This document shows, piece by piece, positions 1-11,639 of a DNA stretch of 64,000 nucleotides (within the stretch, counting starts at the first letter, position 1; the number at the start of each line of letters is the position of its first letter). Origin of the DNA: Spirometra erinaceieuropaei (lineage: Eukaryota; Platyhelminthes; Cestoda; Diphyllobothriidea; Diphyllobothriidae). The position numbers were made by a program, and so were the translations under genes. The notes under the pieces were generated by a model. The model saw only the letters and a list, made by a program, of their open reading frames with translations, was not told the origin of the DNA and ran no database searches. The stretch is taken from positions 298,365-362,364 of the forward strand of contig CACRXP010000554.1 in assembly GCA_902702965.1 (NCBI GenBank), read 5' to 3'.

Positions 1-142
1 AAATGGTCATCCCGGACTCCCCTTGTTTTTATCGGCACCACTCTACCTACATATACTACTAGTCGCCATGCGACTGTGTGCAAGGACTCTAGATTTACCC
101 CGAAGCGCATCGGAACGAGCACTCAAGTTGTCTGGCTGCTGA
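1..142 (+). mobile_element. SINE-related fragment, 3' half
   Basis: The stretch resembles 45977-46085: both run from a cccttgt-tttatcggc block through ctactactagtcgc and gcgactg to cggaacgagca. This is the 3' body of a tRNA-derived SINE subfamily, cut by the left edge of the window. No tRNA-like promoter box remains in this piece. Assignment rests on similarity within the window only. Confidence 0.55.
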
Positions 143-179
143 ACGCTCCTCTACCATTATCCATATATGTATATATGCA

Positions 180-506
180 GAATGTTATTACCGACAAAGG
201 CAAGGGAGATTGGAGTGACCATTTCTGACTTATTAGCCGCCGTCAGCCAGTCATACCCAACTCCGAAGTGTGGAACACCCGAGACTCGAATAAGCCATCT
301 GGTAGTTAGAAGTCCACGCCTCTAACCACTGGGCCACGAGCCCGTCGCCCTGTCGGTTTCGATCGGGAATATACAATGATAGGGGAGCGCTCACCGATCT
401 TTCCTACGGAACTCACTTGTTCAGTTGTGCCTTACGGGCTCTCTCTCCCGAGCCCAACCAGCAACCGCACAGCGGCACATGATATAGGCAGACTGTTATT
501 TAAAAA
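180..506 (-). mobile_element. tRNA-derived SINE, two units head to tail
   Basis: Read on the minus strand, the unit has a tRNA-like head (ggctcgtggcccagtggtta, an A-box-like sequence, then a B-box-like gattcgag stretch). A body follows, containing agaaatggtcactcc and tgtcggtaataacatt. At about 350 the head joins directly to the tail of a second unit (cgatcgaaaccgacagg on the minus strand). The second unit is broken at about 506 by foldback-element sequence. The same junction recurs at 15150 and 16700, so tandem SINE arrays are common here. RNA polymerase III would drive an intact copy; this one is mutated. Confidence 0.75.
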
Positions 507-740
507 TGTTTGAATCTATAAGGGCGTCGAAAATAGATTTGAAAAATAATATTACTGAAGTACTCACTTTAATGAGTATGATTACGTGCAGATGACCGCA
601 AAGACACGTATTCGGAGGCCAGAATCATGGAGTGAGTGAGATGTCTTGGGATTATGCCGTATGATAATAAATCTAGAGTCCCGCCTGTGCATTATTTTCT
701 AATCTATGGCACATTTCAGATTTTCAGTTGATATTTAGTT
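507..740 (+). mobile_element. Foldback element, solitary right arm
   Basis: This is the right-hand arm of the foldback family seen in full at 9328-10319. It has the internal marker tataagggcgtcgaaaat, a diverged cgtgcagatgaccg block and a terminal cacatttcagattttcag stretch. The left arm and centre are absent. It is the most diverged copy seen and abuts a second partial copy. Confidence 0.6.
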
Positions 741-1258
741 AGGTACATTAGAGGTGCCGAAATCACAAGCTGTATATTTTCCGTGTACGCGAACTCATAA
801 ACTTCCAAAGGTTATTAAGAGGAGACCATGTAGGGCTCATACTGAAAAATTTACGAGCAACATCTGTAAAAACAGAGACACGATGTTGTATAAATGGGTT
901 TGTAACGGTCATAAAAAATCTCATAACTGGAATTTTTTGAAAGCGAATTATGCACTTCCCTCAAGCGTAAAATTTGATAAAGACGTACTTCTTCACCAAA
1001 TGAAGAAATAACGAAAATTTGTATGTCTGTTTCCTGTATAATACATTCGAGTTTATAAGGGCATCGAAAATCAACGAGAAAAATTCATGCTACTAAAGTA
1101 GTCATTTTTATGAAGTGTAGTTTTTGCAGGCGACCGGAGAGAAGTTCGTTCAAAAGCATGGTGCCTAATATTACAGCCCTGTTTAAGTAATCTTCTCGAG
1201 TCCAAAACACATTTCAAAATTTGGTTAACATTTTAAGACTTAGCACATTTACCGTACC
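741..1258 (+). mobile_element. Foldback element, left-truncated copy
   Basis: The copy starts in the central segment (acaagctgtatattttccgt at about 766, as at 9757 and 21600) and runs through a complete right arm. That arm has the markers aagggcatcgaaaatcaa, tgcaggcgaccgg and cacatttcaaaatttggtt and ends near atttaccgtacc. A short open frame of 85 codons lies in it, but the frame is not kept in other copies, so I treat the element as noncoding. Confidence 0.7.
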
Positions 1259-1771
1259 TCGGCTACCGTGTATAGAGACTTTCCATACCTATTTTAGTCT
1301 GTAAGTTTTAAAAACTTCTGACTACTCATACCGTAGTTAGAGCAATTAGGGAGTACCCCGCAAAACCCAATGTGTTTCCTAACACTTCAAGAATCCGTTC
1401 ACATTCAACGAACGGAAGAAAGCAGTAGTTCTACGGTATTAAAGATTCCCACCAAAGCAGAAAGCGGTGTGTTTGCGACTGCATCTGTTAATAATATTCC
1501 TACTGTTTATTCATTAACTAACTCCTTGAAATGAGACCTTGAGATGACTCACTTGTCTCGTGAAGTCGTCGTCCAGAAAATCGAGTAGAATCGCCTTCGA
1601 TCGTCTTTTAGTCGTGTCCTCTAGCAATAAAAAGTGAATAAGTCCTACGTCTCCATTTGTAAGTTTGTACACTTATCGGAACAGCCATTCCTTTAACAAA
1701 AAAGAACGGTCAAAAGTCCTGCCTATGGATCCGATTCTCGGCCACTAGTCAGTCTGCGAAAAAGCGACCTT
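1259..1771. other. No recognisable feature
   Basis: There is no convincing coding potential, repeat match or RNA gene here. The stretch lies between two foldback copies. Confidence 0.4.
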
Positions 1772-2705
1772 CAGTAGATGTTCAGGCTCCTGAAATTTTA
1801 AATGATTGCGAAATATTACTTAGGTATAACATGATCCCAAGATGATCCAGTCGTTCCAGGATTCCGGCTTTTGAGTGCACTTCTTTCCGGCCGCCGGAAA
1901 ATACGGCGCTCAGTTAAGAGTGGCTATTTAAGTAGCATTAATTTTCCACTGATTTCCGATGCCTTTATCAATTTAAATATATTTCATAGAAAGCATGGTA
2001 TGAATATTCTTTTTTATACTCATTTGGTGGAACATTGCGTCTCGTTGGCATGTTATACCCGAAGAAAGGATATCCCAGGTTTTAAAACTTTTTGATCTCC
2101 GAATCATTTTGAATACGACCTGTAGTCGCATTTTCGTTTAGGGTTTAGAGTTTAAAATCTGTGTACTTTCCATGTATAGAAAATCCCATATTTATTTATG
2201 CCATGTAGAAGATAACCTCATTGGCTCATCAAATCTTACAATGAATATGGATTCCGTCGCCCACCTCATAAACACCATTAATAAGCGGACAAATACAGTG
2301 CTCCGTGAGTGGACATCCCAGTCCCGAAAAATTTCATAACTATACACTTTAAAGGCCAAATATGTTTTTTTCTTGTGTAAAATGTAAGGAAGGCTTTATT
2401 TTCTACTAAATGAGTACTTGAAGGCATGTTTTTATGTTTTTAATACAATATACTTTAATTTATGATGACATAAAGTCAGTGGGAAAATGCTTGCTGCTTA
2501 AGTGGCTCTTTTTACAGAGTTGAGTTTTTGAGGACGACCGAAAAAGCTCATTCAAAAGTCGGCATCCTGGCGTGACTGAAATATATCGGGATTATTCTGC
2601 ACACTAATGAGTACTACAATTCCACCTAAGTAATACTTTCTAATCGAAAACACACTACAGAATTTCGGTTAACATTTAATGAGATAGGCCAGCTACCTTA
2701 TCTCA
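1772..2705 (+). mobile_element. Foldback element, diverged full-length copy
   Basis: The left arm starts at cagtagatgttcaggctcctg and holds the family blocks ccggcttttgagtgcacttc, tatttaagtagcattaat and ttccgatgcc. The centre is in the forward orientation (gtgtactttccatgtata). The right arm ends with acactacagaatttcggtt followed by agataggccagctacctta. The arms are inverted copies of each other but well diverged, which points to an old insertion. No conserved reading frame was found. Confidence 0.75.
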
Positions 2706-2824
2706 TTGTCATTCGTGTAAAAGATCTCACAGCTCCACCCCTGTAATCCATTTGCGCGCGTCTTTTGCCATTTAACTCAAATTCTAGCTCGTACCCCCTC
2801 CATGCGGTCGTGGTTTCACTTCCC

Positions 2825-2826
<2 letters not shown>

Positions 2827-2858
<32 letters not shown>
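2827..2858. repeat. (AG)16 microsatellite
   Basis: An uninterrupted AG dinucleotide run of about 32 bp. Confidence 0.98.
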
Positions 2859-2861
<3 letters not shown>

Positions 2862-3397
2862 GATACAACTGGTTATTCTTATTTGCGTCGTCAGAAGATT
2901 GGTGCAAAGATCAAAAGCTGGCGTTTTTTTACGTCGGGGGTCTTTAGAATGGCCGATTTTATAACTCACAGGCTTTCCTCAATGAATCTGTCCACTTGGG
3001 CCTCAAAGCCGCTTTGCAAAGACCATTCTGCACGTAACCTGCCGGTCGGGAGGACAGCCTCGGTTCCTTGACAGGCACATACTCCATAAATTATGCCTAC
3101 GCCTTCTGCGTCCCGGCAGAAAAACCTACGGTACCTGCGCGGCAGAGCTATCCATCTGTACTTATTGAAATTTTAAGGAGCACCCCCAGGCTTCATACGC
3201 ATGCAGCCTCCTCCAAAACTGTCAGATCAAGAATTCTTTGCAAATGATTGCCAAGAAGGTGACCCAAGGATGAATCACAAGTGTTGTCTATACAGGTAAC
3301 CCTGATTACTGGACATAGCATACGCAGTCGAAACGAGACAACTAAATAAATGCCCATTCACATCCAACTTAACAAGCCACTCCCGTGAATTCATCTA
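2859..3397. other. No recognisable feature
   Basis: Short open frames are present, but none has a protein signature I recognise. The stretch ends where a retrotransposon remnant begins. Confidence 0.35.
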
Positions 3398-4440
3398 TCC
3401 TGGACGCTAGGAATGTTCGTGCCCTCCTAGGTAGCACAGTAGGAAAGCAGATCCAGCAGATCATATATATGGTCACCTGCGAGGAGACTCTGTAAAGGGT
3501 GAACCATACTGTCCTAGATGAGACACAGGGGGTGCAATGTACCTTGATTTGGAGTGGACGTCCTAAGACAGGGTCTGAACGCGTCGAATTCGTCTATGTC
3601 GTCAAAAAGGGCATCGTGAGACACGTGGAATCCACCACCGTCCACCGACAGCAAAATTTAACTTCGCGAGAGAAAGTCGCCAGTGCGGCCAGCATCATAA
3701 GACAGGCCATAAGGGCGTGAAGGACAGGTTGTGTGAAGAGTTACGCGCCCACCTAGCGTCTGTGATGAAGACGGATAAAATAAAAGTTCTCGATGACTTC
3801 TATGCGCTTGTTAGATACCGGTCAAGCCGCCTGGGAAGAAGTACCTGGTCGCCAAAAAGTGGGTAACTGTAACGCAAACGGGTTGTGGCTAACAACACTA
3901 TCAGAACGTGTCCTTCTTCATCGCCGATACCGTCTTCTGTTTTTTCATTTGTAAGAAAACAACGTGCATGCTTTCTCGCTCACGTCACTGCAACTGGTGG
4001 GCCATGCTCTCGTTGGGGAGTGCGCTCAGTGAGATGTGCCGGCATCAGAAGCGACTCTGGACTGACTATTCCAAAGTTATCTAAATGATCAGACCGTGAT
4101 CCTAACTACACAGACAGCCTCAAGAAAAGAAAACACCAATGAAAGGGGGGGCAAAGCAATCTTGGACCTGATAGAACCCAGACCAAAACTGCACTACGAA
4201 ATAAGCATCTGTCTGGGCCAGAGACAGGTTCTTGCGAGCTTAGGATGCCATCCATTTTACCGCAACGCTAACACCCAGATCAGCACTCCACGAACACCTG
4301 AACTGGTTCGATGAGAATGACGAAAAATCGACCGTCTCTTCTCCGACAAGAACTAGCTGTACAGGATGCGCTCAAATAACGAGACCACCGCAAATAAAGG
4401 GACCAGTGGAAAACTCTGATCACTGACTCGATTCTAATAG
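3398..4440 (+). pseudogene. Decayed non-LTR retrotransposon, EEP endonuclease domain
   Basis: Translated fragments in shifting frames follow the order of an exonuclease-endonuclease-phosphatase (EEP) domain. In order they are LDARNVRALL (from 3398), LDETQGV, WSGRPKTGSERVEFVYVVKK (about 3550-3609), a KDRLCEELRAHLASVMKTDK block (3721 on), then the decayed counterpart of the DFNAR/NGLLLL region. Near 4290 the string NWFDENDEK matches the linker between endonuclease and reverse transcriptase. In flatworm genomes such copies are often labelled craniofacial-development-protein-2-like. The domain would nick target DNA in an intact element. Stops and frameshifts are numerous, so this is a dead copy. 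The family comparison is from general knowledge, not a search. Confidence 0.75.
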
Positions 4441-4825
4441 AAGTCGGTGTATGTGTTCTGTTAGTCTCAGCTGTTTTCGGAAACTGGCCTCGCTGTTCCA
4501 AGGAGTGTGCGGACACGATAAAGTTCACAGAACTTCAAGGGCACCACTCCTGGAAACGAAGGCCGCATATGTGGCCCCTCCCTCCTTGCAGTGCTGCCAG
4601 CAAAATCCTTCCACATTATCCTCTCACTTGCCTAACCTCACGCCTGGAACAGGAGGACTTCCTTCGGACATACAGCGCAGATCCCAAAGAAGCCACGCAG
4701 CAATCGGCGTGAAGTTCGCAGCGCTATAGCTGCAGGAGGGGACGTTAGAGATGAGGACCAGTCATCGCACGACCCTTATCGATTTCGAGCGCCGTCGACA
4801 TCCCGAAATGAGACGAACGTTTAAA
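4441..4825. other. Probable downstream remnant of the retrotransposon, unassigned
   Basis: The stretch follows the endonuclease remnant directly and may be decayed linker or reverse-transcriptase DNA. I could not align it to any conserved RT motif. It ends at a foldback element. Confidence 0.25.
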
Positions 4826-5811
4826 GTGACCGGCCTCATGAAACGTTAACCGACATTCTGAAATGCGCTCTCGACTGGGAAGGATTACTTAGGTGGAGTT
4901 GTAAAGTTTATTATCGTGCAGCACAACCCCAAGATACTTCAGACGCGCCAAGATCTTGGCTTTTGAATGCACGTCTTTTTGGCCACCTGTAAACAACGAA
5001 CTCGGCGAAACTGACGGCTTAGACACTATGCATTTTCTCCATCGATTTTGGCTGATCTTACAAGCTCAAACCCATTTCACGGAAATCGTATCAAAAATAT
5101 TCTTTCTCGCACATATTTTGTGGAAAATCACGCCTTCTTCAAATTTTATGCTTAAAGGAGGGGTATATGTTAATTCTAAAAAAGTTTCTAATTGTGGGAT
5201 TTTTAAGATACTGCAATGACCATTCCAGGAGCATTATGTCTATCTGTTTAATAATATTCCTCATTAAGTATATGAAATACTCCACATCCGTTGCAAAATT
5301 TTATGAGCTTTATATGGTATCTTTTTAATGGCGCAAAGAAGTGTGCATTTTTCCTTACACAGAAAGTATACAGCTTAAAGGTTGAAAGTCCCAAACGAAA
5401 ATGCAACGGCTGCTCGAGTTCAAAATTGTTCGGGAACTGACAGACCTTTTTGAAAACAGAAAAGACACCCTTTCTTCGAGCATAAAATAAAAAAACATGA
5501 ATTGCTATCAAATGAGTACGATAAAGAATATTTTTATGGAAGTTTTTTATAAAATACATTTGAATTTACAAAGGCATCGAAAGTCGATAGAGAAAATCGA
5601 TAAGAAAAGAGTAGTAATTTTTACCTAGTGCGATGGTCGAAAAAAGTGCATTCAAAAGACAACACTCTGACGTGTCTGAAATATCAATTGACTTCGTCTT
5701 AAGGTAGTCAGGCTTACAGCTCCACTTAATTAATACTTCCCAATAGAAAACGCATTTCAGGATTTCGGCTAGCACTTTATGAGATCGGTCACTGACTGTA
5801 GGTACTATATT
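4826..5811 (-). mobile_element. Foldback element, full-length copy, reverse orientation
   Basis: The left arm runs from ctcatgaaacgttaaccgac through aatgcgctctcgac, atcttggcttttgaatgcac and agacgcgccaagatc. The right arm carries the inverse blocks, aaggcatcgaaagtcgatag and acgcatttcaggatttcggc. The centre is inverted relative to 9328-10319 (acagaaagtatacagctta), which sets the orientation. The longest open frames, about 100 codons on the minus strand, are not shared by other copies. Confidence 0.8.
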
Positions 5812-7690
5812 TGGATATCCCGGAGGATCCGCACAGCTGACTAGGCAACTACTTGACGCTGTGAGGTCGCCTGCAATGAACAGCGCGGAAACCTCGGAAG
5901 CCTCCACAATGACCTGCGTGGCAAGCTGGGACTGTCTGCCCTCTCCAATCCTCTTCAGCCTCATGTTCGCAGCGGCAGTGACGAACGTCTTCCATGACAG
6001 ACGGCTCGAAATCGACATAAAGTGCCGAACCAATGAGAAACAACTGAAATATCTGCCTATTTGACCGGAATGAAATATACCCCATCAGGCTACACTGACG
6101 TTTATTTTCGGGCGTCTGCGTAGTAATCACCACCTTCGAATCGAGCACGCACCGGAATATGATCCTCTGTGCCTTTGTATGCACCTACTTCGCATTCACC
6201 AGCAACGCAAGGAGGACTGTGGTCACGTGTCGTTTGGAGCCGACTGTGGAGTACATCAAACTCACTGTAAGTGTCCAGGAACATCGCCTTATGACTGTAA
6301 ACAATTTCTTCTATAGGGAAACCATCATATGAGAGATTCGGGTCCCCACTCCTTCTGAAAGTTTGACTCATGGGCGCGTAGGGACCATCAAGTACATGGC
6401 AATCGTAGACGTAGCCTCATCAGCTATGGAGTCCAATACTATTTTCAGCTGTGAAAACTTCCTCTTGTGTTAAGAGGGTGAGGTGGGTTCAGGGAAAATC
6501 TTCCCTTCTGGAAACCAGCCTACGCGTAAGTTTTCATTCCATCGCATGCGGCGGATGAACTAACAAGCTTCCTGGGCACTGCTTATGAGATACCGTCGGC
6601 ATCGAGAACCGTGAAACAAGGATGGACGTTTTTTCACTTTTGTTTCGGGTGGTGAAGGTGTAAAAGTGAATGACATTAGGAAGAATTTCGGATCACTTTA
6701 AACAGGATAGTGTGCTACCATTTCACTACGCATATTCCAAACAAACTGGGTGAGTGCTACCCCGAGATCAGGTCATTACTTATGTTCGGATTATTGCGCA
6801 CACTGCAATTAGTTAAAATAGAAGAAACCTCGGGTAGGAGCAAGAAGAAAGTCGTCTCAATCAGTCTGAGCACCAACCGCAACACTTGAAATTGCTCCGA
6901 TTGTACTAGCCTGATTACGAGACGGAAAACAGGTCTAAAGTCCTCGCAGACTGTTACATTAAGATAAGCACCCAAGAACTGATAAGTGCTTTTGACACAG
7001 GCAAGGAAGATGGGGTGGATTGTTTCTGGACTATTTTCCTTTGTCAGTCAGTCACAAATGTGCTCTGAGACGGAGAAACCTGAGATCTGAGCCGGGTTTC
7101 ATTTGACAATTTAGACAGACGTCGAGCCAGTTGAGCAACACCAGTTGACGAGGACAAATAAATCAGGAGTAGTCATTACTGCCGCCTTTATGCATGTCAC
7201 CAGTGCTTCGCGCGTGACAGCCGACTCGTTCTTTAACGATTACCAGGCCGTTCCGAGATTTTCAATAATCGAAGGTGGAAACTCAATATATCACCTGTCT
7301 TTATGCCCAATATTTTGGTAATCAACGCTTCTCTTCACCCAATTGTGTGAAGTCACATTTCTCAGATCAGGCATCAAGCAGAAGTTGGAGGCCTAATCTG
7401 GACAGGCGATGTATGGTTCCGTTACAAAAAGCGGCTGCGCCCCTGCCCCCGGAAGCAGGTCACAGAAAGGCTCCTCAGCTACACACACGCGCACGCACGC
7501 ACGAGTCCTTTCACCATTCCTACCCGCAGAATAAAACATGCTTCCGGTAGTACATTTTAGTCTCGGTCACAGAGCTGCTTATCATCTATCATGCCACCAC
7601 CACTGTCACAATCCGACGAGTGTGTGCTCGCCTATGTAGGCGGGTGGGTAAAGTCACCGGTTACCACGCGAGTTCCGGATGACGGATAGA
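5812..7690. other. No recognisable gene
   Basis: Open frames of 70-155 codons occur on both strands between 5812 and 6371, but I found no domain motif. Minus-strand frames at 5849-6184 and 6102-6371 are the most protein-like and could be another worn retroelement. The rest (6372-7690) shows nothing beyond a short acgcacgcacg run at about 7490. Confidence 0.35.
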
Positions 7691-8560
7691 ACTGTACCGT
7701 TTGTGGTCTCAGGCTAGTAATGATGGTGGCGGTGGCGGTGGTGGTGATAAGGACGACGAACAGTCCAATGCCCCTCTATACTACTCCACTACGCCTCCGG
7801 TTTCCTCTCTGCCTTGTCAGGTGGGGGTTTGTAACGATTCGGGGAAACGCGCGCGCGCGCGCACCCGTGGACACATAAAACTCAAGCAGCCAGAAAAAGA
7901 GGGTGGGCAAGTTCATATGTGTGTGTGTGTGTATATACGCGCCCGTAGCGGAAATTCTGTCCGAATAAGTGAGGGGGACGGATGNNNNNNNNNNNNNNNN
8001 NNNNNNNNNNNNNNNNNNNNNNNNNNNNNNNNNNNNNNNNNNNNNNNNNNNNNNNNNNNNNNNNNNNNNNNNNNNNNNNNNNNNNNNNNNNNNNNNNNNN
8101 NNNNNNNNNNNNNNNNNNNNNNNNNNNNNNNNNNNNNNNNNNNNNNNNNNNNNNNNNNNNNNNNNNNNNNNACCGTGACAGGCAACAGGCTGGAAGCTCG
8201 GTGCAGGCGGCGCGTCTTCCTCTGAGTTGACCGGGTGGAGGGGGTGGGCAACACGTCCACCACCGGATGAGTGTGTTGCAGCCAGTGGGATGGAGCGTTG
8301 AAATTTTGTGGGCGTGGCCGAGCAGCACCAGAAGACGACGACGACGACGACGATGACGCGAGGACAGCTGGGGGAGGAGGGGTGGACAACAGGAACGAGA
8401 GCGGTGCGGCTCTCCCGTGAGCATATACGGGTATGCACACGCGACTTCCGTATAATGAATCGACGACGATGGGGAGAATGCAATGCAGGAGGAGGGGAAT
8501 AATGCAGCGGCGCAACCTCACTGGCTAAAGTGCCTCCATTTGCTGTTGCCGCGGTCTCTA
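7690..8560. repeat. GC-rich low-complexity region around an N gap
   Basis: The stretch stacks several simple repeats: ggtggcggtggc (7724-7745), alternating cg (about 7848-7862), tg (7917-7932), and gacgacgacg with its derivatives (8333-8352). Long frames that cross the N run are artefacts of untranslated Ns. No protein signature is visible. Confidence 0.7.
7985..8171. other. Assembly gap, 187 N
   Basis: Run of N. Simple repeats flank both sides, so the gap is probably a repeat-induced assembly break. Confidence 0.98.
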
Positions 8561-9327
8561 CTAGGTGAAGAATGCTCAAAAAACAACAGCTGGGTTATTA
8601 GCTTCTGTGTATGCCACAGGTGTGTGTATCACCTTTTCAGTAGGCGCTTCGTTACAAATCCTACAGCGCGTTTTCACGTCGGTTGTTATGGTGTAGACCG
8701 CTAAGTAGCATTGGTCACCTGCTATGTGATCCGTTGAATGCATTCAGCTTCGAGTAATAATTGAAGCAAAATTTAAGCCTGACACGCGATGGCGCCTTAT
8801 ACGCGGATATACGTGCGCTGAAAGGAATAACCCTTCAAGACCCACTGAACTTGGGCGGTCGATGCTGTTCTAGTCGCCATCACCCATTAATCATGGCTTT
8901 GTGGCTGTTTTCAGTTACAAATGAGGACAACAAAGTGTACCATTAACCGGTTCTCAGCGCGTCTGCCACACTCCAGTAAACGTCCTGGAAAGGGTATGCT
9001 TTATGGCTGGGCTTACTTACTCTGGGGAACAAGTGTGCTACAAGAAAATAACTGGCGATATTCATTTGTACGCGCCAGAGAAAAAGTAACAAGACTTCGC
9101 GATGGCTGTTGCGTGAGCGTGGTCAAAATGCTTTAACGCAGTCGTCGACAATGCAATACATTTTTGACAATGCCTGCAAAGTAGCATTAAATGCATTTAT
9201 CATTATCATGAAATGGTAAAAATAGTGTCCCCTGTTAATTGGTGACAATGTGGAGGATCAAAGTTTGTGATACCACAAAGGTTTTAGATGTTCATCTCTT
9301 TTGCTCGACACAAATGTTCCCCGAAGT
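8561..9327. other. No recognisable feature
   Basis: Only short unassigned frames are seen. The stretch ends with cgaagt immediately before a foldback element. Confidence 0.35.
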
Positions 9328-10319
9328 ACAGTAGATAGACTAACTCATGAAATGTCAGCCGAAATTCCGAAATGCGTTTTCGTTTCGAAAAGATTAATTA
9401 AGTAGGGTTTTAAAACTAATTATCGAACAACATGATTCCATAATGATTCAGTTACCTCAGGATATCGGCTTTTGAAGGAACTTCCTTTTGTCTGCATGCA
9501 AGAACTATACTCTGTAACAAATGACTACTTAAATAGCATGCATCTTCTCACTGATTTTCGGTGCCCTTAAAGATTCAATTACATTTCATGCAAAACATGC
9601 ATAGAAATATACATTCTTTCGTTCATCCGGTAGGAATTGACGGCTTCTTCCAATTTTATGCATAAAGGAAGGGTATAATTCGGTTTCAAAAACTTTTCCG
9701 ATTCCCGAATAATTTTGAACCTGACCTGCCGTTACACTTGCATACAGGGTTTCCAAACTACAAGTCGTATATTTTCCGCGTATGGAAAACCGCACATTTA
9801 TCTACGGTATTCAGAGGAGACCATATGGGGTTCGTAAAATTTAGCAGTGGATTTGAGTTCTATTGTAAAATTTACATGCCGCATTGGTAAATGCAGAGAC
9901 ATGACGATTTATGAACAGCCATTTGACGGTATTCAAAAATCTCATAATTAAACCTTTTTGTAATCGCATTATGCCCTTCTTTCGCGTATAAAATTGAAAG
10001 AAGAAGTAATTTTCTACTGAATGAGCAAAAGAATGAATATTTTCATGCATGTTTTCCATGAAATGTAATTGAATCTTTAAGGGCACCGAAAATCAGTGAG
10101 AAGATGCATGCTATTTAAGTAGTCATTTGTTACAGAGTATAGTTCTTGCATGCAGACAAAAGGAAGTTCCTTCAAAAGCCGATATCCTGAGGTAACTGAA
10201 TCATTATGGAATCATGTTGTTCGATAATTAGTTTTAAAACCCTACTTAATTAATCTTTTCGAAACGAAAACGCATTTCGGAATTTCGGTCGACATTTCGT
10301 GAGTTAGCCCACATACCGT
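9328..10319 (+). mobile_element. Foldback element, best-preserved reference copy (992 bp)
   Basis: The element starts acagtagatagactaac and ends with the inverse gttagcccacataccgt. Each arm spans roughly 370 bp and the two are inverted copies. Shared blocks include cgttttcgtttcgaaaagat, attaattaagtagggtttta, ggatatcggcttttgaagg, gcatgcatc and ataattcggttt. About 250 bp of centre remains unpaired, with markers caaactacaagtcgtatatt and gagaccatatgggg. The tetranucleotide aagt abuts both ends (9324-9327 and 10320-10323) and could be a target-site duplication. No transposase frame is present, so the element is non-autonomous. A single strand could fold into a very long hairpin. Confidence 0.9.
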
Positions 10320-10744
10320 AAGTGACCTCGGCCATAAACCATGACACTGCCAACGTCCTTGACCGGTGAGCTAAATCAGACGCAGGTGTACGGCTTGTGA
10401 CTGTCTCCGCATCCGGTAGTTCCTCCCCGTAGGCGGCCCAGGCCAACTTGGTTCGTATTCCCACTGAAACAAATGTCGTGATTTATAGTGGACTTCGACA
10501 GTCGTCTGGGATGACTAGAAAATCATATGTACGACAACACTGCTTATTTGCTCGTGGTTGGAGGAGCCAGAAAATATTCCTAAACGAAGAATGGATAATT
10601 ACGCAGTCGGCAAGGCGATCATGGTCTGCGGACGACAAATGTGCTGTTGAACATTTATCCCTAGCCACCACCCCTGTCCCCATCCCGTGCTTCTCCGCAC
10701 TCTTACCGTGTAACATCGTTCACTCGGGAAGTCTGGAATGTTAG
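10320..10744. other. No recognisable feature
   Basis: Overlapping frames of 72-98 codons on both strands show no family motif. This could be retroelement debris. Confidence 0.3.
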
Positions 10745-11112
10745 TTAGCTTGGCAACGATAGGGAGAAGGACCAAAACTAACTTGAGCCAGCTTGTGGAC
10801 CGCGTCGTACGTTGAGTGGTGGTAGAGGGGGTTCTACGGATGAGGCAACACAGAGGACGGAGAGTAAGAAGACACAGAAAATAGACAAATTTCTGCCGAA
10901 AGTCCTATCGTACGTTTTCATTTGGCAAAGTCAGCGCGATAATAAAAAATAAACAAAAAGCAATTCTTAAAAACAACGCACTTTGAATAAAGCGCCGCTG
11001 GCAAGTCTACATTTGGTCAGGAATGGAAGGCAATTTCAAACAATGGGAACGGTGAATAAAAAGTGATGTTTACAGTCGCACTGAATTGTGGGATATACTT
11101 TTGTAGCAGTCA
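10745..11112 (+). repeat. 360-bp interspersed repeat, tandem copy 1
   Basis: The unit runs from ggcaacgataggg through taacttgagccagcttgtgg, tgagtggtggtagaggggg, aataaagcgccgctggcaag and caatgggaacggtgaata to actgaattgtgggatatac. A second copy in the same orientation follows at 11238. It is AT-rich with poly-A-like interior tracts and has no conserved frame. Family unknown. Confidence 0.85.
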
Positions 11113-11237
11113 TTTTGAAATCTGTGCCAGTAGTCCCTTGCTCTACAGCTGGTGACATCTCTGCCAACGGACCCTGCAGGAGTTCGAAAACTCAGCCGCC
11201 TTCTTCCTTACTCGCTCAAATATTCGCCCTCACTACA

Positions 11238-11605
11238 GATCTAGGCAACGATAGGATGTAGGACCCCCAACTAACTTGAGCTAACCTGTGGACCGTGTCA
11301 TACGTTGAATGGTGGTAGACGGGGTTTTACGGGTGGGACAACACGTAGGACGAGGAGTAAGAAAATACAGGAAATATATAAATTTCTGCCAAAAGTCTTA
11401 TTGTACGCTGTCATTTAGCAAAGGAACTGAGCGCGACAATAAAAAGTGAACAAAAAGTAATTTTCAAATGACGGGCTTTGAATGAAGCGCCGCTGGAAAG
11501 TTTACATTTAGTCAGGAAGGGGAGGAAATTTTAAACAATGGGAACGGTGAATAATAAGTGATGCTTACAGTCGCACTGAATTTTGGGATATATTTTTGTA
11601 GCTGC
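11238..11605 (+). repeat. 360-bp interspersed repeat, tandem copy 2
   Basis: This is a direct repeat of 10745-11112 with scattered substitutions and small indels; for example gaatgaagcgccgctgg replaces gaataaagcgccgctgg. The period is about 490 bp, so about 125 bp of unrelated DNA separates the two units. A third, more diverged relative lies at 35655-35900. Confidence 0.85.
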
Positions 11606-11639
11606 CTTCTACTTGTGCGTCCTAACCCGTATCGTTGCC

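Noticed and set aside
7776..8579. Long minus-strand frames of 180-267 codons
   Set aside because: They are open only because the 187 N are read as unknown residues; the flanks are simple repeats.
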